From: Lentibacter sp.
Lineage (GTDB): Bacteria; Pseudomonadota; Alphaproteobacteria; Rhodobacterales; Rhodobacteraceae
Direction of reading: 5' to 3'
DNA: 52,886 nt
Assembly: GCA_016744435.1 (NCBI GenBank)
Contig: JADGEJ010000026.1
Span: forward strand, 1-52,886
Below the pieces are notes generated by a model. The model did no database searches. It saw only the letters and a list, made by a program, of their open reading frames with translations, and was not told the origin of the DNA. Positions 1 to 7,864 of this stretch are shown here, piece after piece. The translations under genes were made by a program, and so were the position numbers. The first letter of the stretch is position 1. Each line of letters opens with the position of its first letter.

Positions 1-1
1 G

Positions 2-424
2 GCCAAGGCGGCGATGATGGGCCTGATGAACGTGCTGCACATCGAAGGCGCGCGCGACAACATTCGCGTCAACATGCTTGCGCCGACAGCCGCCACGCGG
101 ATGACAGAAGAGCTTTTGCCGCCTGAGGCCGCTGCTCTTTTGGCGCCAGAGATGATCACCCCGGGCTTGCTTTACCTCGTGTCAGAAGACGCGCCGAGCC
201 GTGTTATCATGGGTGCAGGCGCTGGCAGCTATGCCCAGACGCGGGTGTATGAAACCGAGGGCATCACCCTGCTTGACGATGACAATACGCCAGAGGCGGT
301 TGCCGCGCGGTTTGCCGACATTGCCGACGCGGAGGGCCAGAAAGAGCTGTCCGACGCCTTTAGCCAGACCAAGAAATATGCCCTCAACGCAGCTAAGGCC
401 CGTGGCCTGAAGCTGGACTGGTAA
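2..424 (+). CDS. Short-chain dehydrogenase/reductase, C-terminal part (5'-truncated by window edge)
   Basis: This is the last 140 residues of a short-chain dehydrogenase/reductase; the frame is open from base 2 and the N-terminal Rossmann half lies outside the window. The visible part opens with AKAAMMGLMNVL, so the lysine at bases 5-7 is probably the catalytic Lys of the YxxxK motif. It continues with IRVNMLAPTAATRMTEELLP, the usual SDR segment after the active site. The roughly 50-residue tail with YAQTRVYETEGITL recalls the SDR module of HSD17B4-like multifunctional enzymes. It lies 24 bp upstream of a thiolase, which suggests a 3-hydroxyacyl-CoA or related substrate. The family is certain; the substrate is not. 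Confidence 0.85.
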   Translation, partial: AKAAMMGLMNVLHIEGARDNIRVNMLAPTAATRMTEELLPPEAAALLAPEMITPGLLYLVSEDAPSRVIMGAGAGSYAQTRVYETEGITLLDDDNTPEAVAARFADIADAEGQKELSDAFSQTKKYALNAAKARGLKLDW

Positions 425-448
425 CAACAGAAACTTAGGAGAACTATC

Positions 449-1645
449 ATGCGTGACGCAGTCATCGTTTCCACCGCCCGCACCCCTATTGGCAAGGCCT
501 ATCGCGGCGCTTTTAACAACACGACGCCGCAGGAGCTGGCGGGTCATGCTATCAAGCATGCCGTTGAGCGCGCGGGTGTTGACCCGGCATCAATCCAAGA
601 CGTGCTGCTTGGCGCGGCTTTGCAGCAGGGCCACTCAGGCGGCAACATCGCCCGTCAAGCGGCTGTGCGCGCGGGCCTGCCTGTAAGCGTTGCTGGCATG
701 TCGATGGATCGCCAATGTGCTTCGGGCATGATGGCGATTGCGACGGCTGCCAAACAAGTTGTGATGGACGGCATGGATGTTGTCGTGGGCGGCGGTGTTG
801 AGAGCATCTCGATGGTTCAGACGGCAGAAATGCGCGTGAAGGCTGACCCGTGGTTGATGAAGAACAAGCCAGAGATTTACATGGCGATGCTGGAAACAGC
901 CGAGACAGTTGCCGAGCGCTACAACGTCAGCCGCGAGCGCCAAGACGAGTACGCCGCGCGCTCGCAAGACTTGACAGCCAAGGCGCAAGAGGCGGGCCGG
1001 TTTGACGACGAAATCGTGCCGCTTACCTCGACGATGCTGGTGCAAGACCGCGAGACAAAAGAGATCAGCGAGCACGAAGTGACGCTCGAGAAGGACGAGG
1101 GCAACCGCCCGGGAACCTCGGCGGAAAGCCTTGCTGGCCTCAAGCCCGTGCACAAAGACGGCATCCACATCAAGGAAGGCAAGTTCATCACCGCGGGCAA
1201 CGCCTCGCAACTGAGCGATGGCGCGTCAGCTTGTGTGGTGATGGAAGCGAAGGCTGCCGAGAAAGCCGGCCTCGCGCCGCTGGGCCGCTATGTTGGTGTG
1301 ATGGCCTCGGGCTGTGAGCCTGACGAGATGGGCATCGGCCCGATCTACGCTGTGCCCGCCCTCTTGAAGGCGCATGGCTTGACGATAGATGACATCGGCC
1401 TGTGGGAGCTCAACGAAGCTTTCGCTGTGCAAGTGATCCAGTCGCGCGACGTGTTAGGCATTCCTGATGAGTTGCTCAACGTTGATGGCGGCGCTATTTC
1501 GATCGGCCACCCTTACGGCATGTCGGGCGCACGCATGGTCGGCCACGCGCTGATCGAGGGCAAGCGCCGTGGCGCGAAGTATGTTGTCTGCACGATGTGT
1601 GTGGGCGGCGGCATGGGCGCAGCCGGGCTTTTCGAAGTTCTGTAA
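449..1645 (+). CDS. Acetyl-CoA C-acyltransferase (thiolase)
   Basis: A 398-residue thiolase of normal family length, catalysing CoA-dependent cleavage of a 3-ketoacyl-CoA or the reverse condensation. The acyl-accepting cysteine is Cys90 in [12 protein letters not shown]. The other two catalytic residues are His354 in [13 protein letters not shown] and Cys384 in [16 protein letters not shown]. An AGGA-type ribosome site (cttaggagaa) precedes the ATG. It is flanked by an SDR and a flavoprotein on the same strand in a catabolic gene run, so a degradative role is more likely than biosynthesis. Chain-length preference cannot be read from the sequence. Confidence 0.95.
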   Translation: MRDAVIVSTARTPIGKAYRGAFNNTTPQELAGHAIKHAVERAGVDPASIQDVLLGAALQQGHSGGNIARQAAVRAGLPVSVAGMSMDRQCASGMMAIATAAKQVVMDGMDVVVGGGVESISMVQTAEMRVKADPWLMKNKPEIYMAMLETAETVAERYNVSRERQDEYAARSQDLTAKAQEAGRFDDEIVPLTSTMLVQDRETKEISEHEVTLEKDEGNRPGTSAESLAGLKPVHKDGIHIKEGKFITAGNASQLSDGASACVVMEAKAAEKAGLAPLGRYVGVMASGCEPDEMGIGPIYAVPALLKAHGLTIDDIGLWELNEAFAVQVIQSRDVLGIPDELLNVDGGAISIGHPYGMSGARMVGHALIEGKRRGAKYVVCTMCVGGGMGAAGLFEVL

Positions 1646-1667
1646 GCCTTGCGTTTTGCCAACAAGA

Positions 1668-1687
1668 GGGGCGGTTTTGGCCGCCCC
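1668..1687 (+). other. Intergenic hairpin after thiolase gene
   Basis: A perfect 7-bp inverted repeat (GGGGCGG, 6-base loop, CCGCCCC) lies 23 bp after the thiolase stop and 25 bp before the next ATG. No T tract follows, so it is more likely an mRNA-stabilising or attenuating hairpin within the operon than a full terminator. Confidence 0.4.
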
Positions 1688-1711
1688 CTGACTGTCAATT
1701 TAGGAGGGCCT

Positions 1712-2704
1712 ATGCCTCGCGACGTTTCTCATCTTCCGACAGCCTTGCAGGGGTTGCGCATCCCGCTGATTGCCTCGCCGCTGTTCATTATTTCGGTGCC
1801 AAAACTGGTGATAGCGCAGTGTAAGGCCGGCATTGTCGGCTCGTTTCCGGCGCTGAATGCGCGTGAGGGCGAGGGCGAGCACCCGCTGCTTGACACATGG
1901 TTGACGCAGATCAAGGAAGAGCTTGACCGCCACAACCAAGCCAACCCTGACACGCCAGCAGCACCTTATGCTGTGAACCAGATTGTACACCGCTCAAACA
2001 CGCGGCTTGAGCGCGACTTGGAGATTTGCGTGAAGCACGATGTTCCGATCTGGATCACCTCGCTTGGGGCGCGTGTTGAAGTCAACGAAGCGGCGCACTC
2101 TTGTGGTGGCGTCGTGCTGCACGACATCATCAACAACCGCTTTGCGAAGAAGGCGATTGAGAAAGGCGCTGACGGGCTGATCGCCGTTGCGGCAGGCGCG
2201 GGCGGGCACGCTGGCCAGCAGTCGCCTTTCGCTTTGATGGCCGAAATCCGCGAGTGGTTTGACGGGCCTGTTGCGTTGTCAGGCTCGATCGCGACGGGCG
2301 AAAGCCTGCTTGCCGCGCGCGCTTTGGGGGCTGACTTTGGCTACACAGGCTCGCCGTTTATCGCCACAGATGAGGCCAACGCCGAGCAGGGCTACAAAGA
2401 CATGATCGTCGACAGCGGCGCGGAAGACATTGTTTATTCTTCGCTGTTCACCGGCGTTTGGGGCAACTACCTGAAAGGCTCGGTTAAGGCGGCGGGGATG
2501 GACCCTGACAACCTGCCGCAAGCTGATGCGTCGTCTATGAACTTCGGGGATGACCGCGAGAAGCCGAAAGCCTGGAAAACGATCTGGGGCTCGGGCCAAG
2601 GCATCGGCGCGATCAAGTCAGTCGGGCCAGCGGGCGATATCGTTGACCGGATGGCAGCCGAGTATGCTGCGGCTGGCAAGCGACTGGCGGCTGAGTTTGG
2701 CTGA
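1712..2704 (+). CDS. Nitronate monooxygenase / 2-nitropropane dioxygenase family flavoprotein
   Basis: A 330-residue TIM-barrel FMN protein of the nitronate monooxygenase family. Supporting segments are the N-terminal LRIPLIASPLFIIS, AAGAGGHAGQQSPFAL with the family's GGHxG phosphate-binding motif, and VALSGSIATGESLLAARALG leading into GSPFIATDEA. The ATG at 1712 follows taggagggcc, a strong ribosome site, so the longer upstream frame is not used. Family members oxidise alkyl nitronates, but many in acyl-CoA clusters have no proven substrate and some act as enoyl reductases. Here it sits between a thiolase and a phosphatase, which hints at a role in acyl-CoA catabolism, by inference only. Confidence 0.85.
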   Translation: MPRDVSHLPTALQGLRIPLIASPLFIISVPKLVIAQCKAGIVGSFPALNAREGEGEHPLLDTWLTQIKEELDRHNQANPDTPAAPYAVNQIVHRSNTRLERDLEICVKHDVPIWITSLGARVEVNEAAHSCGGVVLHDIINNRFAKKAIEKGADGLIAVAAGAGGHAGQQSPFALMAEIREWFDGPVALSGSIATGESLLAARALGADFGYTGSPFIATDEANAEQGYKDMIVDSGAEDIVYSSLFTGVWGNYLKGSVKAAGMDPDNLPQADASSMNFGDDREKPKAWKTIWGSGQGIGAIKSVGPAGDIVDRMAAEYAAAGKRLAAEFG

Positions 2705-3347
2705 GCTTTTAGTCATACGCCACGGGCAAGCGTCGTTTGGGCAAGACAACTACGATGTGTTGTCAGACCTTGGGCACAAGCAGGCCGAAGCCCTCGGCGC
2801 GCTGTTGCGAGACGCGGGCTGGGTGCCTGACCGTTTGGTCACGGGCACGCTAACACGGCAAAGAGACACGCTGTCTTCGATGGGCTTTGCACAAGCGCCA
2901 GAAGAGCACAGCGGGCTCAACGAATATGACTTTCACGACCTGCTGACAGCGCGCTTTGACGGCAATGTTCCTGACTTGGTCAACTCTGATCGCAAGACGC
3001 ATTTTCGCGCGCTGCGCGAGACGGTGTTTGAGTGGCAAGACGCCGCGTTCGAGGGCGCGAGCGAGACATACGCAGAGTTCACAGCGCGGGTTGAAGCCGC
3101 GCGCGCGTTTGCTTGCGACACTCAGGCAAAGCGCGTTTTGGTTGTCTCGTCGGGCGGGGTGATCGGGCAGATGACGGCGGCAGCCTTGGGCGCGCCCAAA
3201 CGGCAGATGATGACGCTGAACCTACAGATCAAAAACACGTCAATGACGCGGTTTATGTTTTCAGGCGCGTCGTTTTCGCTAAACGAATTTAACGCAACAC
3301 CGCATTTTATGCACCCAGCAGGCGCAGACCTGCTAAGCTACAGTTAA
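2697..3347 (+). CDS. Histidine phosphatase family protein (phosphoglycerate mutase-like)
   Basis: A 216-residue branch-2 phosphoglycerate-mutase-like protein starting AELLVIRHGQASFG, where RHG carries the phospho-accepting histidine. A second histidine-containing segment of the fold was not assigned with certainty. No ATG lies near the RHG motif. TTG at 2697 gives the proper N-terminus and overlaps the upstream stop by 8 bp, so translational coupling is likely. It stops 9 bp before an APH-type kinase gene, forming a phosphatase-kinase pair. The substrate is unknown; a phosphorylated acyl-CoA or CoA-derived metabolite is one possibility from context. Confidence 0.8.
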   Translation: MAELLVIRHGQASFGQDNYDVLSDLGHKQAEALGALLRDAGWVPDRLVTGTLTRQRDTLSSMGFAQAPEEHSGLNEYDFHDLLTARFDGNVPDLVNSDRKTHFRALRETVFEWQDAAFEGASETYAEFTARVEAARAFACDTQAKRVLVVSSGGVIGQMTAAALGAPKRQMMTLNLQIKNTSMTRFMFSGASFSLNEFNATPHFMHPAGADLLSYS

Positions 3348-3356
3348 GAGGATCAG

Positions 3357-4388
3357 ATGAACGCGAATACACAAACACTCGATGAGGCGGCGGTTGCTGC
3401 CTACCTTAAGGAAAACCTGCCCGGCTTTAGCGGGCCGATGGACGTGAGCAAGTTTCAAACGGGGCAGTCAAACCCGACGTTTCTGCTCAAGACTCCTGCG
3501 AAGAGCTATGTGCTGCGGCGCAAGCCACCGGGCGTTTTGCTGAAGTCAGCCCATGCGGTTGACCGCGAGTTTCGGGTGCAAAAGGCGCTCGAAAACACAG
3601 ATGTGCCCGTGAGCAAGATGCACCTTCTGTGTGAAGATGATGCGGTTATCGGCTCGATGTTTTACATCATGGATTTTATGCCGGGGCGCAACTTCAACGA
3701 GCCCGCGATGCCAGACCTTACGCCTGCTGAGCGGGGCGGGGTGATCGACGATATGAACCGCGTTTTGGCGGCGCTACACGAGGTTGATATTGATGCCGTG
3801 GGCCTGAGCGACTACGGGCCTGAGGGCAACTACTTTGAGCGGCAGGTTGGCCGTTGGTCAAAGCAGTATCGCGCGTCTGAGACGCAGAAGAACCCGTCGA
3901 TGGACAAGCTGATGGACGCGCTCGTTGAAGCGCAGCCAGAGGACGATGGCCAGCGCACTTTGGTGCATGGCGACTACCGTCTCGACAACATGATCTTTGA
4001 TGCGAATGGCACAGAGTGCCTCGCGGTGCTTGACTGGGAGCTGTCAACAATCGGCCACCCGTTTGCTGACTTGGCGGCTGTTATCATGCAATGGCAACTG
4101 CCTGCTGGCGCCGAGGGGCGCGGCATGGCCGGGCTCGACCGTGCGGCTCTTGGTCTGCCGTCAGACGCGGATTTCATCGCGCAGTATTGCGAGCGTCGCG
4201 GGCTGAAAGGCATCGACAATTTTGGCTACTATCTTGGCTTCTGTTTTTTCCGCATGGCGGCGATCATTCAGGGCGTTTTGAAACGTGGTCTTGAAGGCAA
4301 CGCGTCAAACCCCGAGCGGGCGATGAAACTGGGTGAGTTCGTGCCAGTGTTTGCGCAACATGGCCTTGATGCACTGAAGCGAGGATAG
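3357..4388 (+). CDS. APH-type acyl-CoA kinase (ACAD10/11 kinase-domain-like; phosphotransferase family)
   Basis: A 343-residue aminoglycoside-phosphotransferase-fold protein. The N-lobe shows SNPTFLLKTPAKSYVLRRKP. The catalytic loop is HGDYRLDNMIFD (Asp206, Asn211), and the metal-binding motif VLDWELSTIGHPFADLA carries Asp226. These forms are typical of the kinase domain fused to ACAD in eukaryotic ACAD10/11 and of bacterial LvaA, which phosphorylates 4-hydroxyacyl-CoA. The matching ACAD10/11-type dehydrogenase is encoded at 16847-18157. It follows the phosphatase gene by 9 bp and precedes the IclR gene by 6 bp. An antibiotic-resistance role is unlikely. The substrate assignment is inference. 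Confidence 0.85.
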   Translation: MNANTQTLDEAAVAAYLKENLPGFSGPMDVSKFQTGQSNPTFLLKTPAKSYVLRRKPPGVLLKSAHAVDREFRVQKALENTDVPVSKMHLLCEDDAVIGSMFYIMDFMPGRNFNEPAMPDLTPAERGGVIDDMNRVLAALHEVDIDAVGLSDYGPEGNYFERQVGRWSKQYRASETQKNPSMDKLMDALVEAQPEDDGQRTLVHGDYRLDNMIFDANGTECLAVLDWELSTIGHPFADLAAVIMQWQLPAGAEGRGMAGLDRAALGLPSDADFIAQYCERRGLKGIDNFGYYLGFCFFRMAAIIQGVLKRGLEGNASNPERAMKLGEFVPVFAQHGLDALKRG

Positions 4389-4394
4389 CTTTTG

Positions 4395-5189
4395 ATGGGC
4401 GATCTGCGTAGCGAGAGCGGCGACAAAGACAGGAACTTTGTCACAGCTCTGGCGCGCGGGTTGGATATCTTGCGATGCTTCGGCGAGGGGGAAACCTCGC
4501 TGACAAACTCGGATTTTTCGGACAGAACAGGCTTGCCAAAAGCGACGATCTCGCGGCTGACTTATACACTCTGCGAACTGGGGTATCTGGCCGTAGATGC
4601 CAGTGCGGGTGCCTATCGGCTTGGCGCCGGGGTGTTGGACTTGGGGTTTAGCGTGTTGTCGGCAGTTGATGTGCGCGAGCATGCGCAAAGCACTATGGAA
4701 GCGCTGCGCAATGGGCCAAACTCCTATATCACCGTTGCTTTGGGCGAGCTTCATCAGCTGGATGTTATCTATATCGCCACCTGCGCGTCTCGCGAAGGCG
4801 TGACACTCGCGATCCGGATTGGAACAAAACTTCCTGTGTTCCGTTCGGCGATCGGGCAGGCGATCCTTGTGGGGATGGCCGAGGATGAGCGCGAAACTGT
4901 TTTTGAAGTTGCCGGGCGTAAAGGCGCGGATGTGGAAGCCGATGGGCGGGCCCGTTTTGCTGAGGCAAAAGCGATCTATGAAACCAAGGGTTTTTGTACG
5001 GGCTACGGCTCTTGGCTGGCTGATGTGAACGGCATTGCTGTTCCGGTTTTCTCGCTGGGAGGCGCGCGGGTTTACGGGCTGAATGTTGGTGGCCCGTCTT
5101 TCCGCGTGAAGCCCAAACAACTCGAGAGCGTTTATGGCCCACGGCTGGTCGACGCGTCGGAATCATTGAGCATTCGCCCAAAGCCGTGA
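4395..5189 (+). CDS. IclR-family transcriptional regulator
   Basis: A 264-residue regulator with an N-terminal winged helix-turn-helix, roughly residues 14-75 (NFVTALARGLDILRCF, then LPKATISRLTYTLCELGYL). A C-terminal effector domain follows, with GTKLPVFRSAIGQAIL and a final NGIAVPVFSLGG segment as in IclR proteins. The ATG at 4395 follows gaggatag, and a TTG three bases upstream is a weaker alternative. It lies at the 3' end of the kinase operon and directly upstream of the LIV-type importer. A palindrome of IclR-operator shape begins 16 bp after its stop, so it probably controls the importer and perhaps the acyl-CoA genes. The effector is unknown. Confidence 0.93.
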   Translation: MGDLRSESGDKDRNFVTALARGLDILRCFGEGETSLTNSDFSDRTGLPKATISRLTYTLCELGYLAVDASAGAYRLGAGVLDLGFSVLSAVDVREHAQSTMEALRNGPNSYITVALGELHQLDVIYIATCASREGVTLAIRIGTKLPVFRSAIGQAILVGMAEDERETVFEVAGRKGADVEADGRARFAEAKAIYETKGFCTGYGSWLADVNGIAVPVFSLGGARVYGLNVGGPSFRVKPKQLESVYGPRLVDASESLSIRPKP

Positions 5190-5268
5190 ATCGAGCGGAG
5201 AATAGTTCCGCACAGCGGAACCAAGCCCCCTCGTTTGGCTCCGCTATTCACGGCAGTAGCGGCTTTTT
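5181..5268 (+). terminator. Nested stem-loop region with T tract after IclR gene
   Basis: Several nested inverted repeats start at the IclR stop codon. CCGTGAAT (5184-5191) pairs with ATTCACGG (5246-5253), AGCGGAG (5194-5200) with CTCCGCT (5239-5245), and GTTCCGC (5205-5211) with GCGGAAC (5215-5221). An alternative outer pairing of AAAGCCG with CGGCTTT ends in a five-T tract at 5264-5268. It plausibly terminates the IclR transcript, but the inner palindrome may also be an operator. Confidence 0.5.
5205..5221 (+). promoter_or_regulatory. Candidate IclR operator GTTCCG-N5-CGGAAC
   Basis: A perfect 17-bp palindrome, GTTCCGCACAGCGGAAC, lies 16 bp after the IclR gene and upstream of the importer operon. 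Short inverted repeats with TTCCG/CGGAA half-sites are a form seen for several IclR-family operators. A related 17-mer (13 of 17 bases identical) is at 22069-22085. It is also the tip of the nested stem-loop, so the two roles compete. Confidence 0.4.
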
Positions 5269-5520
5269 GAGTGAGATAGGGTGAGCAGATCGCGGCTTTA
5301 CGCGAGAGTCAGGTGATGCAATTTGACGGTCGATTTTGCGCTAAGAAATGAGCGGGTATGGAAAATTATGACTTAATATCAATGTGTAATCAGGAATTTA
5401 TGGTGCCGAAATTTTGAACGCCCATGCAGCTGGGTAGTTCCATTCAGGCCAAAATGAATTTGTGACGTAGCATCATTTCGGTTCTGCAGCCTTGACTTTG
5501 AACAGGGGTGTGCAAGTCTT

Positions 5521-5534
5521 TTGACATTGATCAA
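5521..5534 (+). promoter_or_regulatory. Candidate FNR/CRP-type box
   Basis: TTGACATTGATCAA matches the FNR-type palindrome TTGAT-N4-ATCAA at nine of ten fixed positions. It is 48 bp upstream of the binding-protein ATG at 5583. Position and symmetry fit a regulator of the FNR/FnrL family, but a single site of this size can arise by chance. Confidence 0.3.
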
Positions 5535-5582
5535 GACCCCGGCACTCTGAAGTGGGGCGAGACCATTCCTTGGGAGGAACAC

Positions 5583-6827
5583 ATGAAGAAATTTACAAAG
5601 CTTGGCGCTGTTTCAGCGCTCTCACTGATCATCGGTGCTTCGACGGCATTTGCCGAGAACATCAAGATCGCCTTTATTGACCCGCTGTCAGGCCCGTTTG
5701 CGAGCACCGGCACGAACGGCTTGCACCAGTTCGAATTTGCCGCTGATTATATGATCAACGATAAGGGGGGTGTTCTGGGAGGAACGAACTTTGAGATCGT
5801 CGCTTTTGACAACAAAATCAGCCCGAAAGAATCGCTGATCCAGCTGCAAGTCGCGATTGACCAAGGCATCCGCTATATCGCGCAGGGCAACTCTTCAGGT
5901 GTTGCGAACGCGCTGACAGAAGCCATCAAGAAGCACAACAAACGCAACCCTGATGATAGGGTTTTGTTCCTGAACTACGCGGCTGTTGACCCTGCGCTGA
6001 CAAATGACAAGTGTAACTTCTGGCACTTCCGGTTTGACGCAAACGCCGACATCAAGATGGACGCGCTCACCGACGTGATTGCTGCGGATGAAGGCATCAA
6101 GAAAGTCTATGTTATTGGCCAGGACTACTCGTTTGGTAAGGCTGTTTCGGCGGCTGCAAACAAGTTCTTGGGCGAAAAGCGCGCAGACATCGAGATTGTT
6201 GGCGACGAGCTGCACCCGATCGGCAAAGTGAAAGACTTCACGCCATATGCACGCAAGATCGTCGCGTCAGGCGCTGATGCTGTGGTCACGGGCAACTGGG
6301 GCGCAGACATGCTTGGCTTGGGCAAGTCGGTTATCGAGAACGGCTTTGAAGGCCCGATCTATACTTACTACGCTGCCGGCTCGGGCATTACGGGTGCCTT
6401 TGGCGCAAGTGGCAAAGACCGCATTCGCTTGATTTCACAGGGTGACGTTAACCCGATTAACTCAGACGAAGCGCGCGCCACTTATGACGCGTTTCGGGCG
6501 AAGTATCCTGAAGGCAACATCGACCAGTCGCGTATCTTTAACGTGATTGGCATGCTCGGCGAGGCCATCACGGCGGCAGGGACAGCGGATGATGTTATTC
6601 CGGTTGCGAAGGCGCTTGAAGGCATGAAGTATCAGAGCATCTGGGGCGGCGAAGTGTTTATGCGCCCGCAAGACCACCAGCTGATCCAAGACATGCATGT
6701 TGGTGTTCACACCGACGAAAACATCGACTTTGACTACGACAACTCCGGCTACGGCGTTTACACCGAGTCAACGGTTAAGATGGCGTCGATGGACAGTGCG
6801 ACAACCTGCAAAATGAAGCGCCCATAA
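5583..6827 (+). CDS. LIV-type ABC transporter substrate-binding protein (periplasmic)
   Basis: A 414-residue type 1 periplasmic binding protein of the LivK/AmiC kind. The signal peptide is MKKFTKLGAVSALSLIIGAS up to TAFA, with cleavage expected after residue 24. The mature protein begins IKIAFIDPLSGPFASTG, the usual ligand-pocket opening of this family. The ATG at 5583 follows tgggaggaac, so the longer upstream frame is not needed. It heads the importer cluster ending at 10612. Ligand specificity cannot be read; the surrounding acyl-CoA genes suggest a short carboxylic acid rather than leucine. Confidence 0.93.
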   Translation: MKKFTKLGAVSALSLIIGASTAFAENIKIAFIDPLSGPFASTGTNGLHQFEFAADYMINDKGGVLGGTNFEIVAFDNKISPKESLIQLQVAIDQGIRYIAQGNSSGVANALTEAIKKHNKRNPDDRVLFLNYAAVDPALTNDKCNFWHFRFDANADIKMDALTDVIAADEGIKKVYVIGQDYSFGKAVSAAANKFLGEKRADIEIVGDELHPIGKVKDFTPYARKIVASGADAVVTGNWGADMLGLGKSVIENGFEGPIYTYYAAGSGITGAFGASGKDRIRLISQGDVNPINSDEARATYDAFRAKYPEGNIDQSRIFNVIGMLGEAITAAGTADDVIPVAKALEGMKYQSIWGGEVFMRPQDHQLIQDMHVGVHTDENIDFDYDNSGYGVYTESTVKMASMDSATTCKMKRP

Positions 6828-6838
6828 CGGCCTTCTAG

Positions 6839-6870
6839 GGCTCGCCTGCTTTGCTGCGGGCGAGCCTTTT
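6839..6870 (+). terminator. Rho-independent terminator/attenuator inside ABC operon
   Basis: An 8-bp stem (GGCTCGCC at 6839-6846, GGCGAGCC at 6859-6866) with a 12-base loop is followed by TTTTCTT. It sits 11 bp after the binding-protein stop and before the permease genes. It probably lets the binding protein be made in excess over the membrane components. Confidence 0.75.
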
Positions 6871-6907
6871 CTTGCTTACATTCTCACCACTCTATCGGAG
6901 GGGCCTA

Positions 6908-7864
6908 ATGGACCTCATTCTCGTCAATCTGATCGACGGGCTCGTAACAGGACTGCTGTTGTTTATGCTGTCCGCTGGCCTAACTCTAATTTTCTCGATG
7001 ATGGGTGTTTTGAACTTCGCCCATGCTAGCTTTTATATGCTGGGGGCCTACTTTGCCTATCAGATCAGCATTGCGCTCGGGTTCTGGATGGGCCTGCTGA
7101 TTGCTCCGCTGATCGTGGGCGTTATAGGCGCGGGTGTTGAGCGATACGGCCTCAGGCGCGTACACCAATACGGGCATGTTCCCGAGCTGATCTTTACCTT
7201 CGGGCTGGCCCTGCTGATCGAAGAGATGGTGCAGTTTATCTGGGGCAAAAACACGATGCCCTACTCTGTTCCCGAAGTGCTGAATTTTACGGCCTTTTCT
7301 GTCGGGGCGAACTCGATCCCCGCGTATAAGATTTTTATGATCTTCACGTCAGTCGCGATCTTTATCGGGCTGCTGTTCGTGCTCAACAAAACGCGCGTCG
7401 GCATGATCATCCAAGCGGCTCTCAGCTATCCGCGCACCGTTGAGGCGCTCGGCCACAATGTGCCGCTGATCTTTATGGGGGTCTTTGGCGTCGGCACAGC
7501 GCTTGCGGGTGTTGCCGGCGTGATAGCTGGCCCCGTCTTGAGCACGTTTCCCGGCATGGCCTTTGTGCTCGGCTCGATCGTGTTTGTGACCATCGTGATC
7601 GGCGGGCTTGGCTCGCTTTGGGGCGCACTTGTCGCCTCATTGTTGATCGGCTGGATCACGACGTTTGCCAAGTCATACAACATCCAGATGTCCGACATTC
7701 TCAACGGCGTCGGCATCGCGACACCAGAAAACCTGAGCGACAGCGTGTTGCGCGACTTGTGGACAGTCACCAGCCCTCAGATTGCAGATATTCTGCCCTA
7801 CATCCTGATGGTGTTGATCCTTATCTTCCGTCCTGCGGGCCTATTCGGAAAGCGTGAATCATGA
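6908..7864 (+). CDS. LIV-type ABC transporter permease (LivH-like)
   Basis: A 318-residue inner-membrane permease of the LivH class with about eight hydrophobic helices. It begins DLILVNLIDGLVTGLLLFML and contains GLTLIFSMMGVLNFAHASFY, the conserved LivH N-terminal motif. VTIVIGGLGSLWGALVASLL is the cytoplasmic-loop motif that contacts the ATPase. The ATG at 6908 follows cggaggggcct. Its stop overlaps the next start by 4 bp. It should pair with the larger LivM-like permease to form the channel. Confidence 0.93.
   Translation: MDLILVNLIDGLVTGLLLFMLSAGLTLIFSMMGVLNFAHASFYMLGAYFAYQISIALGFWMGLLIAPLIVGVIGAGVERYGLRRVHQYGHVPELIFTFGLALLIEEMVQFIWGKNTMPYSVPEVLNFTAFSVGANSIPAYKIFMIFTSVAIFIGLLFVLNKTRVGMIIQAALSYPRTVEALGHNVPLIFMGVFGVGTALAGVAGVIAGPVLSTFPGMAFVLGSIVFVTIVIGGLGSLWGALVASLLIGWITTFAKSYNIQMSDILNGVGIATPENLSDSVLRDLWTVTSPQIADILPYILMVLILIFRPAGLFGKRES

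Larger units (their letters stand above)
5190..5582. other. 393-bp intergenic region upstream of LIV-type importer
   Basis: After the nested stem-loop (to 5268), the stretch is comparatively AT-rich with no coding potential recognised. It should hold the importer promoter. Visible elements are TTCGGTTCTG at 5477-5486, a decamer that recurs at 22119-22128, and an FNR-like box at 5521-5534. No clear -35/-10 pair could be chosen. Confidence 0.5.

Noticed and set aside
3357-4388. Aminoglycoside resistance gene
   Set aside because: The APH fold is present, but its motifs and neighbours fit the acyl-CoA-linked kinases of the ACAD10/11 type.
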